Notes: generated by a model from the letters alone, not told the origin. DNA of 6,066 bases from Ruminococcaceae bacterium UBA1438 (GCA_002329285.1 DCTO01000058.1:17595-23660), one strand, 5' to 3'. Positions 1 to 5,841 are shown, counted from the stretch's first letter. Numbers and translations are program-made.

Positions 1-2
1 GG

Positions 3-479
3 TTTTTATTATTTTCAATTATATTTATATTCTGTGCGGCTAACATATGCGCAGTTGATTTGGCAATAAGAAGAATACCTAATGAGCTGCTGCTTATTCT
101 TTTAATTTCAACGTTGGCTTATGATATTGCTGAACCGATTATCAGCAAAAACTATGTTGATATAAAAGCTAATCTGATTTATTCCCTGATAGGAATCGTC
201 GGCGGCTTTATTCTTTATCTGATCCCCAGCAAATTCGGTGTTTATATCGGGAACGGAGATATTAAGCTCAGTGCGGTTATCGGATTTTCATTAGGAATCA
301 TCGGATATATTCAAGCGATGTTGATTATGGGCGCAATCATGTTCGTTTATTTGATTGTTCTTCTTATCACAAAAAAAGGCGGATTAAAAACAACGGCGCC
401 TATGGGGCCTTCACTTGCAATCGGTGCGGTGGTAACTTTGCTCTTCCCTATTTTGCAAGAAAATGTTAATCTGTTTTGA
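3..479 (+). CDS. tadV: Prepilin peptidase of the Tad pilus (A24 family, TadV/CpaA-like), 5' end outside the window
   Basis: This is a membrane aspartic protease that removes the short leaders of Flp prepilins and TadE-like pseudopilins at the cytoplasmic face. The frame is open from base 3, so the gene starts upstream; 158 residues and the stop are visible. Both expected catalytic aspartates are present. The first is in AVDLAIRRIPN (codon 57-59) and the second is in the GxGD-type motif GNGDIKL (codon 258-260). The internal TTG at 60 cannot be the real start, because it would remove the first catalytic Asp and the membrane segment before it. The remainder is strongly hydrophobic, with several predicted membrane helices. 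No N-methyltransferase domain is seen, which fits the short TadV/CpaA class rather than PilD. It lies 92 nt upstream of the first pilin gene. The family call is firm; the TadV subclass is supported by context. Confidence 0.92.
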   Translation, partial: FLLFSIIFIFCAANICAVDLAIRRIPNELLLILLISTLAYDIAEPIISKNYVDIKANLIYSLIGIVGGFILYLIPSKFGVYIGNGDIKLSAVIGFSLGIIGYIQAMLIMGAIMFVYLIVLLITKKGGLKTTAPMGPSLAIGAVVTLLFPILQENVNLF

Positions 480-490
480 TATGGTAATTC

Positions 491-506
491 CCGTATATTA
501 ATACGG
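491..506 (+). repeat. Inverted repeat CCGTAT-ATTA-ATACGG in the pilin leader
   Basis: The 6-bp arms (491-496 and 501-506) are perfect reverse complements around a 4-nt ATTA spacer. No T-tract follows, so it does not look like an intrinsic terminator for tadV. It could be an operator half-site pair or a weak 5' mRNA hairpin. The role is inferred only from its position upstream of the pilins. Confidence 0.4.
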
Positions 507-554
507 ATTACATATTATATCGGATATCATAATCTGATAAATAAAAATAATTTA

Positions 555-563
555 AGAAGGAGG
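555..563 (+). promoter_or_regulatory. Very strong ribosome binding site of the first Flp pilin
   Basis: AGAAGGAGG closely matches the anti-Shine-Dalgarno complement and sits 8 nt before the ATG at 572. It is the best ribosome binding site in the window and fits high-level synthesis of a major pilin. It also fixes the start of a 53-residue gene. Confidence 0.85.
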
Positions 564-571
564 AAAAACTA

Positions 572-733
572 ATGAATAAGCTTATGTCATTCTTAAAGGA
601 TGAGGACGGCCAGGGCATGATCGAGTATGCACTCATCATCGGCGCTATTGCTATCGCAGCTATCGTTGTTCTCTTTGCTATGGGTCCGAAGATTAAGGAT
701 AAATTCGAGAACGTTAACAATCGGCTTAAATAA
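572..733 (+). CDS. flp: Flp/Fap-type major pilin, first copy (53 aa)
   Basis: This is a structural subunit of the type IVb Flp pilus. The 53-residue prepilin has a short charged leader (MNKLMSFLKDEDG) and then the Flp signature QGMIEYALIIG. By the known G/XXXXEY rule, TadV should cleave after Gly13, placing Glu at +5 and Tyr at +6 of a 40-residue mature pilin. The hydrophobic helix runs to about residue 37 and is followed by a charged tail (GPKIKDKFENVNNRLK). The gene lies 92 nt after tadV and 27 nt before a second pilin gene. The two copies are identical at about 40 of 53 positions, with complete identity from residue 9 to 30. The tail of this copy carries about +3 net charge and ends in RLK. 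The antisense open frames across it are shadows. Confidence 0.95.
   Translation: MNKLMSFLKDEDGQGMIEYALIIGAIAIAAIVVLFAMGPKIKDKFENVNNRLK
596..615 (+). repeat. 20-nt direct repeat within the pilin genes, copy 1
   Basis: AAGGATGAGGACGGCCAGGG recurs exactly at 785-804, offset by 189 nt, the same offset as the two pilin start codons. It encodes the leader end and cleavage-site region (KDEDGQG). It reflects duplication plus strong protein constraint and is not an independent element. Flanking synonymous sites have diverged, so the duplication is not recent. Confidence 0.8.
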
Positions 734-746
734 CAAATAATGCAAA

Positions 747-751
747 AGGAG
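747..751 (+). promoter_or_regulatory. Ribosome binding site that sets the start of the second pilin
   Basis: AGGAG, within AAAAGGAGA at 744-752, lies 9 nt before the ATG at 761. An in-frame ATG at 740 is upstream of this site and would place it inside the coding sequence. Starting at 761 also gives a leader that aligns with the first pilin without gaps. Confidence 0.8.
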
Positions 752-760
752 ACTAAATGT

Positions 761-925
761 ATGAGTCGGCTTATTGCGCTTATTAAGGATGAGGACGGCC
801 AGGGTATGATTGAGTATGCACTTATCATAGGTGCAATCGCTATTGCGGCTCTTGTTGTTCTTGTGGCTCTCGGTCCTAAAATTAAAGCCAAATTCCAAAA
901 TGTTAATAATAATCTTGATGATTAA
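761..925 (+). CDS. flp: Flp/Fap-type pilin, second copy (54 aa)
   Basis: This is a second Flp pilus subunit, paralogous to the gene just upstream. The 54-residue prepilin starts MSRLIALIKDEDG and should be cleaved after Gly13 to give a 41-residue pilin beginning QGMIEYALIIG. Glu+5 and Tyr+6 are present as in the family. Start 761 was chosen over the in-frame ATG at 740 because of the AGGAG at 747-751 and the gap-free alignment with the first copy. Differences from copy 1 cluster in the leader (residues 2-8) and tail (D43 to A, E46 to Q, R51 to N, K53 to D). This tail therefore has about +1 net charge and ends in NLDD. It is followed by a dyad and a strong terminator. It may co-assemble with copy 1 or be a minor or alternative pilin; the sequence cannot decide. 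Confidence 0.95.
   Translation: MSRLIALIKDEDGQGMIEYALIIGAIAIAALVVLVALGPKIKAKFQNVNNNLDD
785..804 (+). repeat. 20-nt direct repeat within the pilin genes, copy 2
   Basis: Exact second copy of the 20-mer at 596-615, at the same codon position in the second pilin gene. See copy 1 for interpretation. Confidence 0.8.
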
Positions 926-937
926 TTATTAACAAAA

Positions 938-954
938 ACTAAATAGTATTTAGT
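938..954 (+). repeat. AT-rich perfect dyad between the second pilin and the terminator
   Basis: ACTAAATA and TATTTAGT (938-945 and 947-954) are perfect reverse complements around a single central G. The near-zero spacer makes it look more like a DNA-protein site than an RNA hairpin, although a shorter hairpin with an AGT loop is possible. It begins 13 nt after the pilin stop and ends 6 nt before the terminator's G-run. No regulator can be assigned. Confidence 0.45.
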
Positions 955-960
955 CAAAAC

Positions 961-995
961 GGGGACGGCGTGGGGCAACCCACGCCGTTCTTTTT
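961..995 (+). terminator. Strong intrinsic terminator after the pilin genes
   Basis: ACGGCGTGGG (965-974) and CCCACGCCGT (979-988) form a perfect 10-bp GC-rich stem closed by a GCAA tetraloop of the GNRA class. G-C and G-U pairs at 963/990 and 964/989 extend it, and the T-rich tail TTCTTTTT (988-995) follows. The next gene's Shine-Dalgarno starts directly after the T-tract. It should end most pilin transcripts and let only a fraction continue into tadE and the assembly genes, and it may also stabilise the pilin mRNA 3' end. The structure is seen directly; the partial-readthrough role is inferred from its place within a one-strand functional cluster. Confidence 0.9.
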
Positions 996-1002
996 AAGGT
1001 GA
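996..1002 (+). promoter_or_regulatory. Ribosome binding site of the TadE-like gene, abutting the terminator
   Basis: AAGGTGA lies 5 nt before the ATG at 1008 and immediately after the terminator T-tract. A GTG at 999 is in frame but overlaps this site, so 1008 is preferred. There is no room for a promoter between the terminator and this site. Confidence 0.7.
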
Positions 1003-1007
1003 ACATT

Positions 1008-1502
1008 ATGTTGAATATGTTAATCAAAAAGAAGGTTAAAAGTGAGGAAGGCCAGGCTTTGCTTGAATTTGCGCTGGTACTCCCTTTAATTCTTATGATA
1101 TTATGCGGCATAATTGATTTCGGCTGGCTGTTTTATAATCAGCTTAATGTTGATAACTCCGTTCGAGAGGCTGCCAGATCAATTTGTGTTGACTGCTCAA
1201 CTATGAACTATGATGAGGTTAAAAACAAGGCGCAAACCATCGTTGAAAACAACCTTCACAATAAAGACATGCTCCCTGTTGACGGTGTTACCGTTACATA
1301 TTTTGACAGCAGCGGCAACACTTTGTCTTCAAATTCAGGCGCTTCAGCTGAAATGGTTGGTGTAAGCGTTAAAATTAATATGCCTGTTTTGACATTCGTT
1401 ATGCACGCCATTTGCAGAGGTGACACAAGAGTTGTGACCTCTTCTGCTACATTTAGAATCGAAAAAAGCAATGCTACAACTGCCGATAGTTTAGGCGGTT
1501 AA
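1008..1502 (+). CDS. tadE: TadE-like minor pilin/pseudopilin (164 aa)
   Basis: This is a TadE/TadG-family pseudopilin, a minor component thought to help initiate or stabilise the Flp pilus. After a basic stretch (IKKKVK), the motif EEGQALLEFALVLP begins the N-terminal hydrophobic helix (about residues 17-40). Cleavage after Gly15 would put Glu at +5 and Phe at +6, as known for TadE/F proteins processed by the same peptidase as Flp. The extracytoplasmic part contains the typical DFGWLFYNQLNVDNSVREAAR segment. Two cysteines form a CVDC pair (C60, C63), and another is at C136; C33 is within the helix. The ATG at 1008 was chosen for its AAGGTGA site; ATG 1017 is a weaker alternative. It is the first gene after the terminator. 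Whether it is called TadE or TadF is uncertain; the family is not. Confidence 0.88.
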   Translation: MLNMLIKKKVKSEEGQALLEFALVLPLILMILCGIIDFGWLFYNQLNVDNSVREAARSICVDCSTMNYDEVKNKAQTIVENNLHNKDMLPVDGVTVTYFDSSGNTLSSNSGASAEMVGVSVKINMPVLTFVMHAICRGDTRVVTSSATFRIEKSNATTADSLGG

Positions 1503-1558
1503 TGTATCATTTTTTATATATTTTAATTTTAAAAAACTAAAGATTAAGAGGGATTATT
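1503..1558 (+). other. AT-rich gap between tadE and cpaB
   Basis: These 56 nt are almost entirely A and T, with TTTTAA-TT-TTAAAA pairing near the middle and a purine-rich ribosome site (AAGAGGGA, 1546-1552) ahead of the ATG at 1559. TATATA-type sequences occur but no matching minus-35 is visible, so no promoter is assigned. It is one of the few places where an internal promoter downstream of the terminator could lie. Confidence 0.35.
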
Positions 1559-2272
1559 ATGAAAAAAGTTTATTTAATCGCAGTTATAGTTGCACTTGTT
1601 GCAGGCTTCGCAACATTCCTTTTTGCAAATGAAATTTCCGAGCGTTCAAGCTTTTCTGACGCAAAAAAGAAAACCATTATCACGGCAATTGCAGATGTTC
1701 CGCAGAACACAACAATCACTGAAGAAAACTTTTCTACATATTTTGCAGCGCAGGATTATATTGACGCATATGCATTACCGAATGCAATTACTTCATCCTC
1801 AGAGGCTCTTAACACAGTAACCCGTTATGCAATTTTTAGAGGCGAGCAGCTTACTCAGAACAAGCTGATCACATCAGACAGTGAGGATACAACATTATCA
1901 CTCACCATTCCGCTTGGTTATGTTGCATACCCGATTGCAGCAAGCGGCACAAACGCTGCTGACGGTTATATTGCTGTTGGCGATAAGGTTGACATCTATG
2001 TTTACCAGGGAATGACCACAACAATCCCTCTCAGCAATCTTGAGGTATTCAAAGTTTCCAACAACACAGCCAACAAGACTGCCGAAGCTAACAATTCGGA
2101 AATCACCGATTATTCAACACTGACCTTCATAGTTACGGAAGCACAGGCTCAGCAGCTTTTCGAGATTGAAAACGGCGGGCAGAGATATAAGCTTGTTCTC
2201 AAGCCAAGAGTTGCCGGAGGATCGACAGTTGACATCACACCCGAAGCAACAGAAACCACACCCGAAGGCTGA
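1559..2272 (+). CDS. cpaB: Flp pilus assembly protein CpaB/RcpC (237 aa)
   Basis: CpaB/RcpC proteins are membrane-anchored periplasmic factors of Tad systems; in diderms they work with the RcpA/CpaC secretin. Here residues 4-23 form an N-terminal membrane anchor after MKK. A SAF-type domain follows at about 38-104 (TIITAIADVPQNTTITEENF, then GEQLTQNKLI). The RcpC-like domain at about 112-215 includes LTIPLGYVAYPIA and the family-typical segment GYIAVGDKVDIYVYQ. The C-terminal tail (VDITPEATETTPEG) is rich in Thr, Pro and Glu, resembling a flexible wall-exposed end. At 237 residues it is shorter than many proteobacterial members. The next gene is tadZ, with no secretin between, so its partner is unclear. 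A good ribosome site 6 nt upstream supports the start. Confidence 0.9.
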   Translation: MKKVYLIAVIVALVAGFATFLFANEISERSSFSDAKKKTIITAIADVPQNTTITEENFSTYFAAQDYIDAYALPNAITSSSEALNTVTRYAIFRGEQLTQNKLITSDSEDTTLSLTIPLGYVAYPIAASGTNAADGYIAVGDKVDIYVYQGMTTTIPLSNLEVFKVSNNTANKTAEANNSEITDYSTLTFIVTEAQAQQLFEIENGGQRYKLVLKPRVAGGSTVDITPEATETTPEG

Positions 2273-2303
2273 TAATTAAGAGTTAGAGAGGCAGGTAATA
2301 GTT

Positions 2304-3455
2304 ATGGACAGAATTAATGTTGTTATTCTTTCAGAGGAAACCCAGTACAAGGTTAAGATAAAGAACAAAATCGTGAGCGAGGATATCGCGATCGTTGGTT
2401 ATTCCGATTTCAAAGAGGAATCCAAGCTTAAGATTGAAGGCTACTTTCCCGACGTTCTTATTTGCGCACTTGACCGCAATGATATTGACGATGCTTTCTA
2501 TAATTTCGTTGGCGGAATTAAAGAAACCACAACCGGCTGCGCTGTTGTTATTGTTACTGACAATGTTAACGTTGACCTTGTTAACACAGCTGCTAAGCTT
2601 GGAATCAGACAGGTGCTTGATTTTGAGATTGAGCCACAGGAATTCACCAATAAAATTATCGAGGTTAATGAATTAGAGCAGAAGCTTTTAGGCCAGCTCA
2701 AGATTGAAAGAAGAGTTCGCTCAAAGGTTTATGCTTTTTACGGAACCAAGGGTGGCTGCGGCACAAGCTCAATTGCTGCAAACGTTGCAATTTCACTTGC
2801 AAACAAGGGCAAAAAGGTTATTGTTCTTGACTTTGATTTGCAGCATGGCGATCTTAATTTGATGTTTGACCTTGATCCTAAAGACACAATCGTTGAGCTT
2901 GCAAGAGATCCGGAAGGCATCTCTATTGAGAAGGTTAACACTTCCGTTGCGCTTCATCCGGCAGGCTTCTCCGTTCTCTGCGCTCCTAAGAGCCCCGAAT
3001 ACGGCGATTATGTTGAAGCTGATCACATCAGAAAAATCATTGAAAATGTCAGACCGTATTTTGAATACATAATCATTGATCTTGGCTGCAACTATGCAGA
3101 CACCACTTTAACCGCTCTTGAGGTTTGCGATGAGATTGAGCTTATTGCCAATCTTAACATTTCCTCACTTAAGGGTATGAAAGACATTCTTAATGTTCTT
3201 CAGAATCTTCGTGTTTCCGAGAAGGCTAATTTCATCGTTAACAAAAACAGATCAAGCCTTATCAAAATTGCAGATTTTGAAAATCTTATGCAGAAAAAGG
3301 TTTACGCCACCATCGTTGCAGACCGCAACGCCTGCATAAACGCATTAAACAGCGGAAGCCCTGTTATTTCAAGTGCTCCGCGCTGCGCAACCTCAAAGGA
3401 CATTAATAAATTTGTTGATATTCTTATTGAAGACAAATCAAATGTTTCAAAATAA
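2304..3455 (+). CDS. tadZ: Tad pilus localisation ATPase-like protein TadZ/CpaE (383 aa)
   Basis: TadZ/CpaE is a ParA/MinD-superfamily protein that localises the Tad machine, often to a pole. Residues 1 to about 130 form a receiver-like domain, but the usual phosphoacceptor position in PDVLICALD is Ala55 and the N-terminal acidic pair is replaced by SEE (10-12), so it is probably not phosphorylated. The ATPase domain starts near residue 141. It has a deviant Walker A, KGGCGTS at 149-155, that keeps the signature Lys149 but has Thr in place of the P-loop lysine. It also has a Walker A' segment (VLDFD, 174-178) and a Walker B-like strand (YIIIDL, 255-260). This layout matches the family of the structurally characterised Eubacterium rectale TadZ. 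It sits 31 nt after cpaB and 26 nt before the cpaF start. The family call is strong; whether it binds or hydrolyses ATP is open. Confidence 0.92.
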   Translation: MDRINVVILSEETQYKVKIKNKIVSEDIAIVGYSDFKEESKLKIEGYFPDVLICALDRNDIDDAFYNFVGGIKETTTGCAVVIVTDNVNVDLVNTAAKLGIRQVLDFEIEPQEFTNKIIEVNELEQKLLGQLKIERRVRSKVYAFYGTKGGCGTSSIAANVAISLANKGKKVIVLDFDLQHGDLNLMFDLDPKDTIVELARDPEGISIEKVNTSVALHPAGFSVLCAPKSPEYGDYVEADHIRKIIENVRPYFEYIIIDLGCNYADTTLTALEVCDEIELIANLNISSLKGMKDILNVLQNLRVSEKANFIVNKNRSSLIKIADFENLMQKKVYATIVADRNACINALNSGSPVISSAPRCATSKDINKFVDILIEDKSNVSK

Positions 3456-3468
3456 TCTTTTTTAAACC

Positions 3469-3473
3469 GAGGT
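3469..3473 (+). promoter_or_regulatory. Ribosome binding site that sets the cpaF start
   Basis: GAGGT lies 8 nt before the ATG at 3482. The in-frame TTG at 3476 is only 2 nt from the site and is therefore unlikely to be used. Confidence 0.7.
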
Positions 3474-3481
3474 AATTGTTT

Positions 3482-4843
3482 ATGGGACTTTTATCCAGAA
3501 TGGAGGGCATATCCCCCACGCCGACCGTTTCCGTTGCGGCAGGCGGAAATCAAAATAAAGACGAATCACGCCCAAGAGAAGCAGAGGATCGTTATCTTGA
3601 CGTTAAAAACAGAATCCATGTTTCGGTTGTGAATAATTTCAATCAGGCAGGCTCGGAATTAGGAACAAATATTGACCCTGAAGCTATGAAGCAATTCCTT
3701 ACAGAAGAGGTTGCAAAGGATGAATATAATGTTCCCCGCCCTGACAGAGCACAGATAGTTGTTGAGCTTTTCAATGACATTCTCGGTTACGGTCCCATCC
3801 AGGAGCTTATTGATAATCCCGATTATTCGGAGGTTATGGTTAACGGGCCCAAGCAGATTTATGTTGAGCACAAGGGTAAGCTTATGCTCACCGATGTTCA
3901 TTTCAGAGATGACCAGCATCTTATGAACACGATTGACAGAATTGTTAACGCTGTTGGCCGTCACGTTGATGAAGCAAGCCCGATGGTTGACGCCCGTCTT
4001 GCTGACGGATCCCGTGTTAACGCAATCATCCCTCCTCTTTCTCTTGTTGGACCTGTTTTAACCATTCGTAAATTCGGTAAAGATCCGATTACAGCAAAGC
4101 AGCTTATTGAATTCGGCTCATTAACGCCGAATATGCTTCATTTCCTTGATGCATGTGTTAAAGGAAAACTTAACATTATCGTTTCCGGCGGTACCGGTTC
4201 AGGAAAAACAACGCTTCTTAACGTTCTTTCCTCCTATATCCCCGGAGATGAAAGAATCGTTACTATTGAGGACTCTGCTGAGGTTCAGCTGAAGCAGGAG
4301 CATGTTGTTACTCTTGAAAGCCGACCGGGCAATGTTGAGGGCAAGGGTGCCATCACAATCAGAGATCTTGTTGTTAACGCCCTTCGTATGAGACCTGACC
4401 GTATTATCGTTGGTGAGGTTCGTTCAAAGGAATCCCTTGATATGCTTCAGGCGATGAACACCGGCCATGACGGTTCTCTTACAACCGCCCACGCCAACTC
4501 ACCGCGCGATGCAATGTCCCGTCTTGAAACAATGGTTATGATGAGCGGAGCAGAGCTTCCTTCAAAGGCTATCAGAGATCAGATTTCATCAGCTATCGAT
4601 TTAATTATTCAACAATCCCGTTTAAGAGACGGAACAAGAAAAGTTACTGCAATTTCTGAAATCACCGGCATGGAAGGTGATGTTATTCAGATTCAGGATA
4701 TTTTCCGTTATGTAACCTCCGGTGAAACAGACCGCGAAGGCAAATTCGTTGGTGAATTTGTTGCAACCGGCATTGTTCCGAAGGCTTGCAAAAAAATAAG
4801 AGAAAACGGAGTTACTGTTAATCATGACTGGTTTACAAATTAA
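3482..4843 (+). CDS. cpaF: Tad pilus secretion/assembly ATPase CpaF (TadA), 453 aa
   Basis: This is the hexameric cytoplasmic ATPase that drives Flp pilus assembly (type II/IV secretion GspE/VirB11 superfamily). The N-terminal domain contains the conserved [20 protein letters not shown] stretch. Walker A is GGTGSGKT (236-243). The Asp box [12 protein letters not shown] (259-270) and the Walker B region [11 protein letters not shown], with the catalytic Glu near residue 312, follow. The His-box segment [14 protein letters not shown] lies at 328-341. All expected motifs are intact and the length is normal for CpaF. The first 40 or so residues are low-complexity, rich in Pro, Gly and charged residues, as in relatives. 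ATG 3482 is chosen over TTG 3476 on ribosome-site spacing. It overlaps tadB by 20 nt. In Actinobacillus-style naming it is TadA. Confidence 0.96.
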   Translation: MGLLSRMEGISPTPTVSVAAGGNQNKDESRPREAEDRYLDVKNRIHVSVVNNFNQAGSELGTNIDPEAMKQFLTEEVAKDEYNVPRPDRAQIVVELFNDILGYGPIQELIDNPDYSEVMVNGPKQIYVEHKGKLMLTDVHFRDDQHLMNTIDRIVNAVGRHVDEASPMVDARLADGSRVNAIIPPLSLVGPVLTIRKFGKDPITAKQLIEFGSLTPNMLHFLDACVKGKLNIIVSGGTGSGKTTLLNVLSSYIPGDERIVTIEDSAEVQLKQEHVVTLESRPGNVEGKGAITIRDLVVNALRMRPDRIIVGEVRSKESLDMLQAMNTGHDGSLTTAHANSPRDAMSRLETMVMMSGAELPSKAIRDQISSAIDLIIQQSRLRDGTRKVTAISEITGMEGDVIQIQDIFRYVTSGETDREGKFVGEFVATGIVPKACKKIRENGVTVNHDWFTN

Positions 4844-5825
4844 AATGATTCTTGTTGCGGCGGTTTACGGACTGCTTGCCGGATTAATTGCTTATTTCGT
4901 TACAAAGGCTGTTACCGCTGCAAAAAGAAGCACTGACGAAAGAGTTAAAAACCTTATCGGCAGCGGCATAGGAAATGAGGTTGTTCTTGAAAAGAAGCAA
5001 AAAAGCTTTAATTTCAAATTCAACATCTTTACAAGGCAACAGACTAGCGGTTTTACTCAGAGAAGGGGCCTTATTAAAAGAATCGGTGATGCGCTTGAGG
5101 ATGAGCTTTTTGCTTCCGATATCGTTATGAAGCCTGAGGAATTTGCAACAGTTTGGATTGTTCTTGCATTTGTTCCCGCTTCACTTGCCGCTCTCTTCGT
5201 AACAAATCCGCTTGTTCCGATTATTCTTGTTGTTGCCGGCGTTTTCGGACCGATTGCCTACATAAAATTCAAGAAGAAAAGGCGCACAAGCCAATTTGAA
5301 GATCAGCTTGGCGATGCTTTGCTGCTTATGTCCAGCAGCTTGCGTTCAGGTCTTTCTCTTCAGCAATCCATGGCAACCATTTCCAAGGATATGTACCCCC
5401 CTATCAGTGATGAATTTGCAAGGGCTGTTAACGAGGTTAATATGGGTTATTCCATGGATGAGGCTATGGAGCACATCAACAGAAGAATTGACAGCGCTGA
5501 TTTCAGAATCGTTTCCGTTGCAATTGCTGTTCAGAAAACCACCGGTGGTAATCTTTCCGATATACTTAATATTATCTCCACAACCATTAAGGAAAGAGCT
5601 GCTTTAAAGAAAGAAATCAAGGCTGTTACGGCAACAGGCCGTATGACCGGCACTGTTATTGGTGTTATGCCTCTTATCATTGCGTTAATACTTAACGTTG
5701 TCAGCCCCGGATATCTTGACCCGATGTTTGAAAGAACCGGCGGTCAGATTGCACTTGGCGTCGGCGTTGCACTTGAGGTTATCGGCTTACTGATTATTAA
5801 GAAGATTACAACCGTTAAATTCTAA
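4824..5825 (+). CDS. tadB: Tad pilus inner-membrane platform protein TadB (333 aa)
   Basis: TadB is one of two GspF-domain membrane proteins that form the platform on which CpaF acts. Predicted membrane helices are at about residues 7-29, 107-127, 129-147, 275-294 and 308-327. The T2SSF domain lies between about 158 and 270 and includes FEDQLGDALLLMSSSLRSGL and a VQKTTGGNLSDILNIIS segment typical of the family. The preferred ATG at 4824 lies inside the end of cpaF (20-nt overlap), with GGAG at 4808-4811 upstream. ATG 4845, just after the cpaF stop, is in frame but lacks a ribosome site. Either start keeps the first helix, and both suggest translational coupling to cpaF. The following gene is the expected partner tadC. 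Confidence 0.93.
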   Translation: MTGLQIKMILVAAVYGLLAGLIAYFVTKAVTAAKRSTDERVKNLIGSGIGNEVVLEKKQKSFNFKFNIFTRQQTSGFTQRRGLIKRIGDALEDELFASDIVMKPEEFATVWIVLAFVPASLAALFVTNPLVPIILVVAGVFGPIAYIKFKKKRRTSQFEDQLGDALLLMSSSLRSGLSLQQSMATISKDMYPPISDEFARAVNEVNMGYSMDEAMEHINRRIDSADFRIVSVAIAVQKTTGGNLSDILNIISTTIKERAALKKEIKAVTATGRMTGTVIGVMPLIIALILNVVSPGYLDPMFERTGGQIALGVGVALEVIGLLIIKKITTVKF

Positions 5826-5828
5826 TTC

Positions 5829-5836
5829 AGAGGTGA
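5829..5836 (+). promoter_or_regulatory. Ribosome binding site supporting the TTG start of tadC
   Basis: AGAGGTGA lies 5 nt before TTG 5842. A GTG at 5833 within the site is in frame but is followed at once by a TAA stop, so it cannot be used. This site is the main evidence for a non-ATG start. Confidence 0.75.
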
Positions 5837-5841
5837 GTTAA

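Larger units (their letters stand above)
480..571 (+). promoter_or_regulatory. Leader region of the pilin genes; possible promoter, not well defined
   Basis: This AT-rich 92-nt gap is the natural place for a pilin promoter. Minus-10-like boxes are visible (TATTAT at 513-518 and CATAAT at 528-533), but neither has a convincing minus-35 at normal spacing, so no promoter is assigned. The gap also carries the inverted repeat at 491-506 and a weaker one (TATCA at 525-529, TGATA at 535-539). The pilins could instead be transcribed from a promoter inside or upstream of tadV. Confidence 0.3.

Noticed and set aside
740..760. Upstream in-frame ATG (740) as the start of the second pilin
   Set aside because: The AGGAG ribosome site lies downstream of this ATG, and the resulting extra seven residues have no counterpart in the first pilin.
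596..804. Repeated 20-mer as a possible CRISPR, attachment site or mobile-element repeat
   Set aside because: There are only two copies, both in frame at the same codons of paralogous pilin genes, so gene duplication explains them.
508..898. Two long antisense open frames opposite the pilin genes, showing internal repetition
   Set aside because: Their repetition mirrors the duplicated pilin genes on the plus strand. They have no supported ribosome site and do not resemble known proteins, whereas the plus strand carries clear Flp pilins.
965..988. Perfect GC-rich inverted repeat as an insertion-sequence end or small RNA
   Set aside because: The tetraloop, stem length and following T-tract are those of an intrinsic terminator, and no transposase or target duplication is nearby.
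999..1007. GTG 999 as the start of the TadE-like protein
   Set aside because: It overlaps the AAGGTGA ribosome site that serves ATG 1008 and has no ribosome site of its own, since the terminator T-tract is directly upstream.
3476..3481. TTG 3476 as the start of cpaF
   Set aside because: It is only 2 nt from the ribosome site, while ATG 3482 is at normal spacing.
1256..4825. Other out-of-frame open frames across tadE, cpaB, tadZ, cpaF and tadB
   Set aside because: Each lies inside a gene with clear family motifs, and no independent ribosome site or plausible protein features were seen for them.
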